The notes under the pieces were generated by a model, which was given only the letters and a program-made list of their open reading frames with translations, did no database searches and was not told the origin of the DNA. Shown piece by piece: positions 34,233 to 44,068 of a stretch of 64,000 bases of DNA (position 1 is its first letter; the number at the start of each line of letters is the position of its first letter). The stretch lies in contig OZ252297.1 of the NCBI GenBank assembly GCA_965250275.1, positions 372,001 through 436,000 on the forward strand, read 5' to 3'. Both the position numbers and the translations under genes were made by a program. Source of the DNA: G965250275 sp965250275 (GTDB lineage: Bacteria > Pseudomonadota > Alphaproteobacteria > Rhodobacterales > Rhodobacteraceae).

Positions 34233-36785
34233 ATGTCGCGCTATGCACCTGCCGAGCTCGAGGCGAAATGGCAAAAGGCCTGGGACAAGGCCAACGTGTT
34301 CAAAGCCAAACGCAGCGAGGACCGTCCGAAGTATTACGTGCTGGAAATGTTCCCCTATCCGTCCGGGCGCATACACATGGGGCATGTTCGCAACTACACC
34401 ATGGGCGACGTAATCGCGCGCTACAAACTTGCAACGGGGCACAACGTATTGCACCCGATGGGTTGGGATGCCTTTGGAATGCCTGCAGAAAATGCGGCGA
34501 TGGCCATAGGCGGCCACCCCAAGGAGTGGACCTACAGCAATATCGCGGACATGCGGGCTCAGATGAAGCCGCTGGGCCTGAGCATTGACTGGTCGAGGGA
34601 GTTTGCGACCTGCGACCCAGAGTATTACGGCCAGCAGCAATCGCTCTTTCTGGACATGCTGGAGGCCGGGCTGGTCTATCGCAAGAATGCGGTGGTCAAC
34701 TGGGACCCCGTCGATATGACGGTTCTGGCCAACGAGCAGGTCATCGACGGCAAAGGGTGGCGTTCGGGCGCAGACGTTGAGCGACGGGAATTGACCCAAT
34801 GGTTCTTCAACATCGCTTCGATGGCCGAAGAGTTGTTGGCGGCCATCGACGGTCTGGATAACTGGCCTGCCAAGGTCAAGCTGATGCAATCTAACTGGAT
34901 CGGAAAATCCAGAGGCATCGAGATACCGTTCCAAAGGGTGGGCGGCGGAGAGCCCGTTACCTGCTATTCGACGCGCCCTGACACCATGCGCGGCGCTACG
35001 TTCCTGGCGATATCGCCCGATCATCCGCTGTCGCGAGATCTGGAAAAGACTGACCCGGAGTTGGCCGGGTTCATTGCCGACGCGCGCAAGATGGACACCA
35101 CCGAAGCGGCGATGGAAAAAGCTGAAAAGAAGGGTGTCGACACCGGTTTGCGTGTCCAGCATCCGATCTACCATGAAATCGAACTCCCGGTCTGGATCGG
35201 AAATTTCGTGTTGATGGACTACGGGACCGGGGCGGTTTTTGGATGTCCGGCGCATGATCAGCGCGATCTCGATTTCGCACGCAAGTACGGCCTGGATGTC
35301 CGCAACGCCTTCTATATGCCCGGCGATGAGACGGAGGTTGCGGACGAGGCGCTTGTGCCCGGCAAGGGTGAAACCGTGGTCTATATCGATCATTTCGCGG
35401 GCATTTCGGAAACCACAAGCCAGAATGGTATCGATTCCACCATCGACTATTTCGAAGCGCATGACCTTGGCCGCGGGCAGGTTCGCTATCGGTTACGGGA
35501 TTGGGGGCTGAGCCGTCAGCGGTATTGGGGATGTCCGATCCCGGTTGTGCATTGCGAGTCCTGCGGCGTTGTGCCGGAAAAGAAAGAAAACCTTCCGGTC
35601 CGGTTGCCTGATGACGTCACTTTTGACATCCCTGGCAATCCGTTGGACCGGCACCCGACCTGGCGCAATGTCCCTTGCCCGGCCTGTGGGAAGCCTGCGC
35701 TGCGCGAAACCGATACCATGGACACCTTTGTTGACAGTTCTTGGTATTTCGCGCGGTTCACAGCACCTGATGCGGCAACACCCACGGACGCAGAGGATGC
35801 TGCCTATTGGATGAACGTGGACCAGTATATCGGGGGCATTGAGCACGCGATTCTGCACCTGTTGTACTCCCGGTTCTTCGCGCGGGCGATGCATACGACC
35901 GGCCACTTGCCAAAGTCAGCCATCGAGCCCTTTGACGCGCTGTTCACGCAAGGCATGGTGACCCATGAGATCTATGTGACCCGCGACAGCCGGGATCGTC
36001 CTGTCTATCACCTGCCCGAAGAGATCGAATGGACCGAAAGCGGCGCGCGACTGGGTGCAACCGGAGCTGAGGTCCAAGTGATTCCCTCAGCGAAGATGTC
36101 CAAGTCAAAAAAGAATGTCGTCGATCCGGTGAACATCATCGCGGATTATGGCGCAGACACGGCCCGCTGGTTTGTCCTCTCCGATAGCCCGCCAGAGCGG
36201 GACGTGGAGTGGACCGCGTCGGGCGCCGAAGCGGCGTTCAAGCATCTGAACCGCGTTTGGAACCTGTGTGATCGCATCTCTCAGATGGACACCGATGCAC
36301 ACGGTGAGGGCAACGAGGACCTGCTGCGCGCCATGAACAAGGCGATTTTTGATGTTACCCAAGGCATTGAAAGTTTTGGATTCAACGCCGCAATCGCAAA
36401 GCTCTACGCCTTCACCGCAACCCTGTCGAAATCAAAGGCCAGCCACCAGATTCAGCGTCAGGCGATCATGACTTTGGCCCAACTGATGTCACCGATGACA
36501 CCACATCTGTCCGAGGATATCTGGGCGCATCAGGGGGGTGTCGGGCTGATCACCACTGCGCCGTGGCCCACAGCTGACGAAACCTATCTGGTGGATGATG
36601 TTGTGACCTTGCCTATTCAGATCAACGGCAAGCGACGTGCGGAAATCAGCGTGCCAAAAGATATGCCCAAGGACGAGGTTGAAACTGTCGCCCTGGCGGT
36701 TGAAGCTGTTCAAAAGGCGCTTGATGGGGCTGCTCCAAAGAAGGTGATTGTCGTGCCCGGCCGGATCGTAAACCTTGTTGTTTGA
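34233..36785 (+). CDS. leuS: leucyl-tRNA synthetase
   Basis: A complete 850-residue class I synthetase. The HIGH-type motif is RIHMGHVRNYTMG (HMGH at residues 48-51) and the KMSKS motif is SAKMSKSKKNVVDP at about residue 620. The CP1 editing domain is inserted between them, with CYSTRPDTMRGATFLAISPDH as the threonine-rich editing site. It attaches leucine to its tRNAs in the cytosol. The gene overlaps lptE by 8 or 11 bases, and the leuS-lptE-holA order is conserved in related genomes. Confidence 0.97.
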   Translation: MSRYAPAELEAKWQKAWDKANVFKAKRSEDRPKYYVLEMFPYPSGRIHMGHVRNYTMGDVIARYKLATGHNVLHPMGWDAFGMPAENAAMAIGGHPKEWTYSNIADMRAQMKPLGLSIDWSREFATCDPEYYGQQQSLFLDMLEAGLVYRKNAVVNWDPVDMTVLANEQVIDGKGWRSGADVERRELTQWFFNIASMAEELLAAIDGLDNWPAKVKLMQSNWIGKSRGIEIPFQRVGGGEPVTCYSTRPDTMRGATFLAISPDHPLSRDLEKTDPELAGFIADARKMDTTEAAMEKAEKKGVDTGLRVQHPIYHEIELPVWIGNFVLMDYGTGAVFGCPAHDQRDLDFARKYGLDVRNAFYMPGDETEVADEALVPGKGETVVYIDHFAGISETTSQNGIDSTIDYFEAHDLGRGQVRYRLRDWGLSRQRYWGCPIPVVHCESCGVVPEKKENLPVRLPDDVTFDIPGNPLDRHPTWRNVPCPACGKPALRETDTMDTFVDSSWYFARFTAPDAATPTDAEDAAYWMNVDQYIGGIEHAILHLLYSRFFARAMHTTGHLPKSAIEPFDALFTQGMVTHEIYVTRDSRDRPVYHLPEEIEWTESGARLGATGAEVQVIPSAKMSKSKKNVVDPVNIIADYGADTARWFVLSDSPPERDVEWTASGAEAAFKHLNRVWNLCDRISQMDTDAHGEGNEDLLRAMNKAIFDVTQGIESFGFNAAIAKLYAFTATLSKSKASHQIQRQAIMTLAQLMSPMTPHLSEDIWAHQGGVGLITTAPWPTADETYLVDDVVTLPIQINGKRRAEISVPKDMPKDEVETVALAVEAVQKALDGAAPKKVIVVPGRIVNLVV

Positions 36786-37257
36786 TCGCCGCAGTATTCT
36801 ACTGTGCCCTCTCGCCCTTGCGGCGTGCGGCTTCACGCCGGTTTACGCACCCGGGCAATCCGGCTCGGCCCTTCAGGGAAGCGTCCGGGTGCAGGCGCCC
36901 GACGACCGGGATACCTACATTCTCGTACAGGAACTGGAACAACGTCTGGGTCAACCGGCTCCAGCAAGTTATGATCTGAGCTTTGTGTTGTTTACCGAAG
37001 ATGAAGGGCAGGCCGTCACGGTGTCCGGGGACATCACCCGGTACAGCGTCGTAGGGAGGGTCGACTACATTCTGCGCGAGATAGCGACCGAAGCAATTGT
37101 GGCCTCGGGCCAGGTGGATAACTTCACTGGGTATTCCGCGACCGGTTCGACGGTTGAAACGCTGGCGTCTGAGCGCGATGCCTACGCCCGGCTGATGCGG
37201 ATATTGGCCGAACAAATCACGGTTCAGCTCTATTCCACCGCGGATCTCAGCGCGTGA
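36775..37257 (+). CDS. lptE: LPS-assembly lipoprotein LptE-like
   Basis: A 160-residue lipoprotein: the signal LFDRRSILLCPLALAACGFTPVYAP ends in a lipobox with cysteine at about residue 18. The mature part resembles LptE, the plug that works with LptD to insert LPS into the outer membrane (alternating strands such as YDLSFVLFTEDEGQAVTVSGD and the C-terminal VETLASERDAYARLMRILAEQI). Sequence conservation of LptE is low, so identity leans on position between leuS and holA. The start is a TTG (36775 or 36778) inside the end of leuS, an example of translational coupling. Its stop overlaps holA. Confidence 0.85.
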   Translation: MLFDRRSILLCPLALAACGFTPVYAPGQSGSALQGSVRVQAPDDRDTYILVQELEQRLGQPAPASYDLSFVLFTEDEGQAVTVSGDITRYSVVGRVDYILREIATEAIVASGQVDNFTGYSATGSTVETLASERDAYARLMRILAEQITVQLYSTADLSA

Positions 37258-38306
37258 AGTTGAGCCCAAGGGAAGTCGACCGTTACTTCGCAAAACCGAA
37301 TGCGGATTTGGCCGGCACTCTCATTTACGGCCCCGATCCGATGCGTGTGGCATTGAAACGTCAGCAACTGATTGCTGCGTCCCTTGGTCCGAGTGCCGAC
37401 GAAGAGATGCGACTGACCCGCCTTTCTGGCGCCGAATTGCGCAAGCAACCGTCACTCCTGCTGGATGCAATCAAAGCGACCGGCTTTTTTGATGGCCCCC
37501 GCGCGGCTTTTGTCGAAGAGGCCAGCGATGCGGTTGCGCCAATTGTAACCACCGCACTGGAGGAGTGGCAGCCCGGTGATGCCCAGATCATCGTTACCTC
37601 CGGCGCGCTCAAAGCCAGCTCGAAGCTTCGCAAGCTCTTCGAGGCGCACCCAAACGCCTATGCAGCGGCGATCTATGACGATCCGCCAAGCCGATCGGAG
37701 ATCGAAAGGCTGTTGCGTGATGCCGGCGTTCAGTCTGCGTCTCCGGCGGCAATGTCGTCACTGACAGCGCTGGCTGCGGAACTGGGACCCGGCGACCTGG
37801 CACAGACCATCGAAAAAATCGCATTCTACAAACTGTCCGACCCAACCGAGCTGACGCCTGAGGACATAGAGACCAGCGCACCCCGTTCGACCGAGGCGGG
37901 GATCGACGACATCCTGAATATTGTTGCAGAGGAGCGCAGCGGCGAAATCGGCCCGATGTTGATTCGGCTCCAAGCCCAAGGGGTGAATGCTGTCGGTCTG
38001 TGTATCGGAACCATGCGGCATTTCCGTATGCTCTACGCTGCGGCGTCAGATCCCGGAGGCGTTGCTGCGGGGGTCGGGCGACTACGTCCGCCGGTCTATG
38101 GCAAGCGGCGTGATCGCGTGACGCGTCAGGCTCAGAATTGGGGCGCTTTCAGATTGGAAGAGGCGCTGACCCTGTTGACCGATACAGACCTGAAACTACG
38201 GTCCGCAGGTCAGACTGCTCCAGCTATGGCACTGATGGAGCGGGCTCTGATCCGGTTGGCAATGATGCCGCGCAGCGGTGCCCCCGCAAATCAACGCGGA
38301 CGCTGA
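37254..38306 (+). CDS. holA: DNA polymerase III delta subunit
   Basis: A 350-residue clamp-loader subunit. The N-terminal AAA-like part has LIYGPDPMRVALKRQQLIAAS, then LDAIKATGFFDGPRAAFVEEA, and the C-terminal collar helical part ends ALTLLTDTDLKLRSAGQTAPAMALMERALIRLA. The delta subunit opens the beta sliding clamp during loading at the replication fork. It has no ATP-binding P-loop, as expected of delta. The GTG at 37254 overlaps the lptE stop (GTGA). Its 3' end overlaps the convergent flavoprotein gene by 16 bases. Confidence 0.92.
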   Translation: MKLSPREVDRYFAKPNADLAGTLIYGPDPMRVALKRQQLIAASLGPSADEEMRLTRLSGAELRKQPSLLLDAIKATGFFDGPRAAFVEEASDAVAPIVTTALEEWQPGDAQIIVTSGALKASSKLRKLFEAHPNAYAAAIYDDPPSRSEIERLLRDAGVQSASPAAMSSLTALAAELGPGDLAQTIEKIAFYKLSDPTELTPEDIETSAPRSTEAGIDDILNIVAEERSGEIGPMLIRLQAQGVNAVGLCIGTMRHFRMLYAAASDPGGVAAGVGRLRPPVYGKRRDRVTRQAQNWGAFRLEEALTLLTDTDLKLRSAGQTAPAMALMERALIRLAMMPRSGAPANQRGR

Positions 38307-39490
38307 TCCAGATAACGTGCCGCGTGTTGACCGGCCCAACGCCCCGTCGCAAGACAAGCGGTTAACAAGTACCCGCCCGTGGGCGCCTCCCAATCCAGCA
38401 TTTCGCCCGCGCAAAACACCCCGGGCAGCGCCTTTAGCATCAAACCTTCATCCAAGGCCGTACATCGAACGCCACCAGCGCTGGAAATCGCCTCATCCAG
38501 TGGGCGCAAGCCGTCGTGTCGAACGATCAGGGATTTGATCTGCCCGGCCAGCGTGCGGGGGTCTTGCGGCAATGGGTGTGCGAATTCATGCAGCAAGGCG
38601 CGGGCGGGTGCGCTCAGCCGCAACGACTTCCGCAACATGTTGGACATCGACATCTTCCCGCGCGGGCGGGACAGCCGGTCGATCACCGGCTGCATTGCCA
38701 TATCCGGCAGAATATCGACTTCGAGTGGATACCCGTCACGCACGCCCCGCGACACGCTGTAGATTCCGCCGCCTTCCAAACCGCGTGCGGACAGGATCGC
38801 TTCGCCCCTCGATCGGTATGGGCCTGATTTGAAGAGAACATTTTTGAGAGGCTGTCCCAAAACGGCCAACATGTGCTTTGACCACTGAACCCGGACCCCT
38901 GCGTTGGCAGGCAAAAACGCGTCAACCTCAACGCCCCGTTTTGTCAGATGGTTCACCCATGCACCATCTGATCCCAAACGCGCCCAACTTGCGCCACCCA
39001 GGGCCAAAACAGTTGCCGCCGGTTGGACGAGATTGATCCCTTCAGAGGTTTCAAAACTCAAACCTTCTCCCGACCAGCCGACCCACTTGTGCCGTGTACG
39101 CAGAATCACCCCCAGATCACTCAAGCGTCCCAGCCATGCCCGCAACAGGGGTGACGCTTTCATGACGGTTGGAAAGACGCGCCCAGTGGAACCAACAAAA
39201 ACAGGCTGGCCCAAGTCTTCGGCCCAGCGCACAATGTCTTGCGATCCAAAGGATGCAATCATCGGTCTTAGCCGAGGTGCCGCCTCGGCATAGGATGCGA
39301 TCAGCGTTTCATCCGGTTCGTCCTTGGTGAGGTTCAGACCCGACTTTCCGGCCATCAGGAACTTGCGTCCAAAGGATGGCTTGGCGTCATAAACAGTGAC
39401 GTCATGACCTGCTTTGGCCAGTTCTTCAGCGGCCATCAGTCCCGCAGGTCCGCCGCCGATCACCGCCGCTCCGGTGTTCACCCTTCGCAC
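38291..39490 (-). CDS. TIGR03862-type NAD(P)/FAD flavoprotein (HI0933-like)
   Basis: A 399-residue flavoprotein with an N-terminal FAD motif AAVIGGGPAGLMAAEELA, the PSFGRKFLMAGKSGLNLT block diagnostic of the HI0933/YhiN group, and the late CAGEMLDWEAPTGGYLLTACLATG that binds the flavin. This matches the TIGR03862 subgroup. The reaction is unknown; relatives have been proposed as redox enzymes of nucleic-acid or lipid modification. The start is a GTG near 39490 or 39481; the second would overlap the enoyl-CoA hydratase stop by four bases. It runs leftward from that gene and overlaps holA at its end. Confidence 0.88.
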   Translation of the reverse strand: MRRVNTGAAVIGGGPAGLMAAEELAKAGHDVTVYDAKPSFGRKFLMAGKSGLNLTKDEPDETLIASYAEAAPRLRPMIASFGSQDIVRWAEDLGQPVFVGSTGRVFPTVMKASPLLRAWLGRLSDLGVILRTRHKWVGWSGEGLSFETSEGINLVQPAATVLALGGASWARLGSDGAWVNHLTKRGVEVDAFLPANAGVRVQWSKHMLAVLGQPLKNVLFKSGPYRSRGEAILSARGLEGGGIYSVSRGVRDGYPLEVDILPDMAMQPVIDRLSRPRGKMSMSNMLRKSLRLSAPARALLHEFAHPLPQDPRTLAGQIKSLIVRHDGLRPLDEAISSAGGVRCTALDEGLMLKALPGVFCAGEMLDWEAPTGGYLLTACLATGRWAGQHAARYLDQRPR

Positions 39491-40089
39491 ATCGCGATGA
39501 TCTTTGCCGCAAGTGCCGGGTCAGCGGCCCGTGCATCAACGGTCAGCTCGCGCGCGGTTTCCAGCAATCTTTCGGGGTCGACAATTCTGTCGATCAGCCC
39601 AAATCGCAGCGCCTCGTCAGCTGTGATTTTCTGTCCGCCAGCGAGGATGTACTTGGTGCGCGCAGGCCCGATCAGCGCAGCCATACGTGCGGGATCTGAT
39701 GGTTGCGGCAGAAATCCCAGCTTCATCACGGGGTAGAAAAACTTGGCCGTTGGCACTGCGATGCGCAGATCGCAGGCCAGGGCCATGCCCATGGCCCCAC
39801 CGGCGAGCGTGCCGTTCAACGCAGCGATGGTCAGGCAGGGCAAGGCCGCGATTGCGCCGGACAGTCGCTCCCAGACGTCCGACGTGGCCAGCCCGGCGCG
39901 CGCAGCGTCGAGGTCTGCGCCGGCGCTGAAAACTTTTCCCGCGCCTGTCAGAACAAAGGCGCGCGCCTGCTGAGCGTCTTCGGCTATGTTCGCCAAGTCC
40001 GACAGCATTTCATGCGTCAGAGAGTTCGCCTTCTCGGGCCGGCTCAGTGTCACCAGCCATAGCCCGTCTGTTTTGTCTACTTCTATCAA
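39478..40089 (-). CDS. enoyl-CoA hydratase/isomerase family protein
   Basis: A 203-residue crotonase-fold protein, shorter than the usual 250-260. It keeps the acyl-CoA oxyanion-hole segments FSAGADLDAARAG and ALNGTLAGGAMGMALACDLRIA. In the second, the acidic residues of classical hydratases are replaced (GGAMGMAL in place of GGGCELA), so the catalytic chemistry may differ from simple hydration. The C-terminal trimer-forming helices are shortened. The likely start is a TTG at 40089 preceded by GGGGCAGGG; no ATG is available at the domain edge. It is followed directly by the flavoprotein gene. Confidence 0.85.
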   Translation of the reverse strand: MIEVDKTDGLWLVTLSRPEKANSLTHEMLSDLANIAEDAQQARAFVLTGAGKVFSAGADLDAARAGLATSDVWERLSGAIAALPCLTIAALNGTLAGGAMGMALACDLRIAVPTAKFFYPVMKLGFLPQPSDPARMAALIGPARTKYILAGGQKITADEALRFGLIDRIVDPERLLETARELTVDARAADPALAAKIIAMCEG

Positions 40090-40250
40090 TGCCCTGCCCC
40101 AGAAAGCCCAACGACACACGACTGCTCGGTCGGCAGAGATGCGTGGCACAGTCCTAGCGTTCGGATTTGCCACGGTCCAGACTTGGCCCTTGACGCATGC
40201 GCGCACAGCACAGACGATGACAGCAAGTCTGCTTTCAAGAGGTAATTGTG

Positions 40251-41777
40251 ATGACGCGTTTCTATCTACCCGGCATTGGGTCTGCTGCATTTTTGTTTGT
40301 TTCTGCGCAAGGCGCCCTGGCCGATGTCACCGCCAAGGATGTCTGGGCGAACTGGCAGGCGTATCTGTCCAGCACGGGCTATCAAGTCAGCGCGAACGAG
40401 AGCATGTCTGGCAACGCGCTCACGCTGACGGATGTCGTTGTCTCGATGGCTTATCCCGACGATCAGGGTTCGGTCTCGATGACAATGGACCAGATCGTGT
40501 TCACCGAGAACGGTGATGGCACGGTGGCAATTGAAATGCCTGATACGTTTCCGATGAACGTCGAAGCCAAAGAGGGCGGCGACCCGTTGTTCAACGCCAC
40601 TCTTGCCATGACGCAGACGGCGCAAAACATGCAGGCGTCGGGCGATCCCGACAAAGTGCGTTACGTGTATGAAGCCGATCAGTCTCAGGTCTTGCTCACA
40701 GCACTAACTATTGGCGGTGAGAATGTATCGCGTGATCAGGCCAACTTCGAATTGACGATATCCGGCATGTCCAGCGATTCCACTTTGTTTGGTGCTAGCG
40801 AACTCAGCTACACTCAAGCGTTCAAGGCGGATCAGGTGGCTTATGATCTTGTTTTCAAGGACCCCACCACTGCCACTGATTTTGACCTCAAGGGTCAGTT
40901 GCAGGGCATTGACGCCAACGGATCGGCCAAATTGCCGGAGGCCACCAACAGTGCGGACTTTCAGGCAATGATTGCGGCCGGGTTCGAGTTTGACGGCAAG
41001 ATTGGGTACGCCAGCGGGCAGTCCACGGTTGCCTCCAGCAGCGACGGTCAGAGTTTTAACTCCGAAAGCACGTCCAGCGGCGGCAATATTGGTGTCTCTT
41101 TGAATGGGAAAACCCTGACCTACGACGTCGCGGGAACGGACTCCAAGATCAGTGTGACCTCCAGCGATCTGCCGTTCCCGGTCGAGCTTGCGCTTGCCGA
41201 AAGTGCTTTTGGATTGGCGCTTCCGATCGCTAAGTCCGACACAGCACAGGACTTCGCGCTGTCGATCAAGCTCGGCGACTTCACCATGTCCGAAATGCTC
41301 TGGGGCATTTTTGACCCATCGCAGGCATTGCCGCGTGATCCGGCGTCAGTTGTTCTGGACCTCGCGGGCAAGGCCAAAGTTCTGGTCGACTTTATGGATC
41401 CCGAAATCGCCGAGGATCTGGAGCAGATGGATTCGCCCCCGGGTGAGCTGGATGCGTTGACCATCAACCAGTTGCTGGTCTCATTGGCTGGCGCGAAGCT
41501 GACGGGCACCGGCGCGTTCACCTTTGACAATACGTCGCCCAGCCCCTTTGGTGCGATGCCGGCACCTAATGGGAGTGTCGATCTGGAACTGGTCGGTGCA
41601 AACGGTCTGCTCGACAAGCTGATCGCGATGGGTCTGGTCTCAGATCAGGATGCCATGGGCGCTCGGATGATGATGGGCATGCTGGCGGTACCGGGTGATG
41701 CGCCGGATACTCTGACGTCCAAGATCGAGATTAACGACCAGGGCCATATCATCGCGAACGGTCAACGAATTCAGTAA
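40251..41777 (+). CDS. DUF2125-type exported protein
   Basis: A 508-residue protein with a signal peptide (YLPGIGSAAFLFVSAQGALA) and a long Thr/Ser/Gly-rich body with many beta-strand-like alternations. Its length and pattern (VTAKDVWANWQAYLSSTGYQ near the N-terminus) fit the DUF2125 family of Alphaproteobacteria. It should be periplasmic or outer-membrane associated. Function is unknown, and no enzymatic motif is evident. I chose the ATG at 40251 just after a GTG at 40248; AGAGG lies upstream. It is divergent from the enoyl-CoA hydratase and followed by pmbA. Confidence 0.75.
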   Translation: MTRFYLPGIGSAAFLFVSAQGALADVTAKDVWANWQAYLSSTGYQVSANESMSGNALTLTDVVVSMAYPDDQGSVSMTMDQIVFTENGDGTVAIEMPDTFPMNVEAKEGGDPLFNATLAMTQTAQNMQASGDPDKVRYVYEADQSQVLLTALTIGGENVSRDQANFELTISGMSSDSTLFGASELSYTQAFKADQVAYDLVFKDPTTATDFDLKGQLQGIDANGSAKLPEATNSADFQAMIAAGFEFDGKIGYASGQSTVASSSDGQSFNSESTSSGGNIGVSLNGKTLTYDVAGTDSKISVTSSDLPFPVELALAESAFGLALPIAKSDTAQDFALSIKLGDFTMSEMLWGIFDPSQALPRDPASVVLDLAGKAKVLVDFMDPEIAEDLEQMDSPPGELDALTINQLLVSLAGAKLTGTGAFTFDNTSPSPFGAMPAPNGSVDLELVGANGLLDKLIAMGLVSDQDAMGARMMMGMLAVPGDAPDTLTSKIEINDQGHIIANGQRIQ

Positions 41778-41884
41778 CTGAAACTGGATCGGGGCGGCTG
41801 GTGGTCGCCCCGTATCCCGCCCCCTTGCAAGCCCTGTGACCTGACGCTACCTCCGTTGTCACCGCGACGGATGAAGTGAGATCT

Positions 41885-43231
41885 ATGGCAAACTCTTTAC
41901 AAGAGCTGAGCAGCGCGTTGCTGCAAGCCGCCAGCACCGCAGGTGCCGAGCAGGCAGACGCGATCGTGATGCGCGGAAGTTCTGTGTCGGTCGACATAAG
42001 AAACGGATCTCTCGAACAGGCGGAAAGGGCAGAAGGCATCGACCTAGGGTTACGGGTTCTGATCGGGCACCAGCAAGCCATCGTTTCTTCGTCTGACGCC
42101 AGTGCCGCGACAATGGCGTCCATGGCGGACCGCGCCGTAGCGATGGCGAACGAAGCGCCGGAAGACCCGTTTGTTGGGCTGGCTGCGGGCGATCAGCTGG
42201 CCACTGCCGCAAACATCCCGTCAATTGAGCTTGAGGATCCGGCCGCAGAGCCGTCGCCAAAGGAGTTGACCGACGATGCGTTGAAGGCCGAAGCATCTGC
42301 ACTGCAGGTTGCCGGCGTGACGCAGTTGGAATCGGCAAGCGCCTCCTACGGCCGGACAGAGGTATATGTTGCTGCAACCAATGGATTTTCGGCGGGCTAC
42401 GCTCGCACCAGCCGGTCAACCTCGTGTGTGGTCATCTCGGGTGAAGGCACGGCGATGGAGCGTGACTATGATGCGGACGCGCGGGTCTTTCAGAGCGATC
42501 TGAAAGATGCCGCTGAGATCGGGCGCATTGCGGCCGAGCGCGCCGTGGCACGCAGCGGCGCGCGAAAGCCCAAAACCGGGGTCTTTCCGATTCTTTTTGA
42601 TGAGCGCATATCGTCGTCGTTGATGGGGCATCTTCTCTCGGCGGTGAATGGTGCGGCGATTGCACGGGGTGGCTCGTGGCTTCAGGATGCGTTGGGGGAA
42701 CAGGTGTTGCCGGAACATCTGTCGCTGCGCGAAGACCCGCACCGCAACCGGGTACCGGGCTCTCGGCCCTTTGATGCCGAAGGCTTGCCAACCACTCCGA
42801 GAGACATCGTGCACAAGGGCCGGCTGACCGGCTGGACGCTTGATCTGGCGTCGGCCCGCAAGCTGAAAATGCCGCCGACCGGCAATGCGGCGCGGGGACC
42901 CTCCAGTGCCCCCTCACCATCGTCCTGGAATGTCACGCTGACACCGGGACAGGCCAGCCGTCAGGATTTGCTGCGCGATATGGGCACGGGGCTGCTGGTG
43001 ACTTCTATGATCGGCAGCACGATCAACCCGACGACAGGTGACTACTCGCGAGGGGCGTCCGGGTTCTGGGTGGAGAATGGTGAGATCACCCATGCCGTGA
43101 ACGAATGCACCGTCGCAGGGAACCTGCGGGACATGCTTCGACGGATCATCCCTGCAAATGACGCGCGACCCTACCTTTCGCGGGTTGTGCCCTCGCTTCT
43201 GATCGAAGGGATGGCGCTTGCAGGAGACTGA
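41885..43231 (+). CDS. pmbA: PmbA/TldE-like metalloprotease-family protein
   Basis: A 448-residue protein of the TldD/PmbA family. Family landmarks include RNGSLEQAERAEGIDLGLRVLIG near the N-terminus, FDERISSSLMGHLLSAVNGAAIARGGSWL in the middle, and MGTGLLVTSMIGSTINPTTGDYSRGASGFWVENGEI at the C-terminal end. TldD and PmbA (TldE) form a heteromeric protease involved in maturing peptides such as microcin B17 and CcdA; in most bacteria the native substrate is unknown. PmbA itself lacks the zinc-binding HExxH that TldD carries, consistent with its non-catalytic partner role. It overlaps the phosphatase gene that follows. Confidence 0.9.
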   Translation: MANSLQELSSALLQAASTAGAEQADAIVMRGSSVSVDIRNGSLEQAERAEGIDLGLRVLIGHQQAIVSSSDASAATMASMADRAVAMANEAPEDPFVGLAAGDQLATAANIPSIELEDPAAEPSPKELTDDALKAEASALQVAGVTQLESASASYGRTEVYVAATNGFSAGYARTSRSTSCVVISGEGTAMERDYDADARVFQSDLKDAAEIGRIAAERAVARSGARKPKTGVFPILFDERISSSLMGHLLSAVNGAAIARGGSWLQDALGEQVLPEHLSLREDPHRNRVPGSRPFDAEGLPTTPRDIVHKGRLTGWTLDLASARKLKMPPTGNAARGPSSAPSPSSWNVTLTPGQASRQDLLRDMGTGLLVTSMIGSTINPTTGDYSRGASGFWVENGEITHAVNECTVAGNLRDMLRRIIPANDARPYLSRVVPSLLIEGMALAGD

Positions 43232-43991
43232 TCTACAGCTTCTGGTCCGCGCCGCTTCGGAGGCGGGTCGGGTTGCCGCCTCGTTTACTGGCGAGACCGC
43301 AAAGAAGTGGGAAAAGCCAGAAAACGCAGGCCCGGTGACAGAGGCAGACCTGGCGGTAAACGAGGTCCTGGAACAGGAATTGAGGACTGCGCGGCCCGAC
43401 TTCGGGTGGTTGTCCGAAGAGTCCGAAGACTCTCGGGACCGTCTTGATCGGGAACGTGTTTTCATCGTTGACCCAATAGACGGCACACGCAGTTTTGCGG
43501 ACGGTTCCCGTACCTGGGCGCATGTGTTGGCCATCGTGGAAAACGGCTTTGTCACCTCTGGGGTGGTCTATCTGCCAAGGCGGGACATGATGTTCTCGGC
43601 AGCCAAGGGACAGGGCGCCTTCCTGAACGGGGCGCCGATACAACCAACGGACCGCACAGCGCTCGATGGGGCGGATATTCTGGCCACGCGCCCCAACATG
43701 AACGCAGAGCATTGGGTTGGCGGCACACCTGCGTTCAATCGATCTCACAGGCCGTCATTGGCGTACCGGATGGCACTGGTCGCGCGAGGCGCCTTTGACG
43801 GGATGTTGACGCTGCGCCCTTGTTGGGAGTGGGACATTGCCGCCGGTGACCTGATCCTCAGAGAAGCCGGCGCGATATGTACAAACAAGTCTGGCGAACC
43901 TTTGCGGTTCAACAATCCCACCCCGAAAGTGAATGGTGTTCTGGCTGCAGGTGCAACGTTGCACGGCGAAATTCTGGGCGCGCTGAGCTGA
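43218..43991 (+). CDS. inositol-monophosphatase family phosphatase, CysQ-like
   Basis: A 257-residue lithium-sensitive phosphatase fold. The metal-site motifs are GWLSEESEDS (Glu) and FIVDPIDGTRSFADGSR (the DPIDGT motif), with the late WEWDIAAGDLILREAG. This is the pattern of inositol-1-phosphatase and 3'(2'),5'-bisphosphate nucleotidase (CysQ), which recycles the PAP left after sulfate activation. A CysQ role would suit an organism with several PAPS-using sulfotransferases (found further along this window), but the motifs alone do not distinguish it from inositol phosphatase. The start is a TTG inside pmbA (14-base overlap). Confidence 0.85.
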   Translation: MQETDLQLLVRAASEAGRVAASFTGETAKKWEKPENAGPVTEADLAVNEVLEQELRTARPDFGWLSEESEDSRDRLDRERVFIVDPIDGTRSFADGSRTWAHVLAIVENGFVTSGVVYLPRRDMMFSAAKGQGAFLNGAPIQPTDRTALDGADILATRPNMNAEHWVGGTPAFNRSHRPSLAYRMALVARGAFDGMLTLRPCWEWDIAAGDLILREAGAICTNKSGEPLRFNNPTPKVNGVLAAGATLHGEILGALS

Positions 43992-44068
43992 GAGCTCCGG
44001 CTTGACGGCAGGGACCAGTTCCCTAGTGTGCGGCTGTTCATTGTCCAACGGCGAAAGGACACTTCCGG

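Noticed and set aside
34230..35462. A 410-codon minus-strand frame inside leuS
   Set aside because: leuS is full length with both synthetase motifs; the antisense frame has no family pattern.
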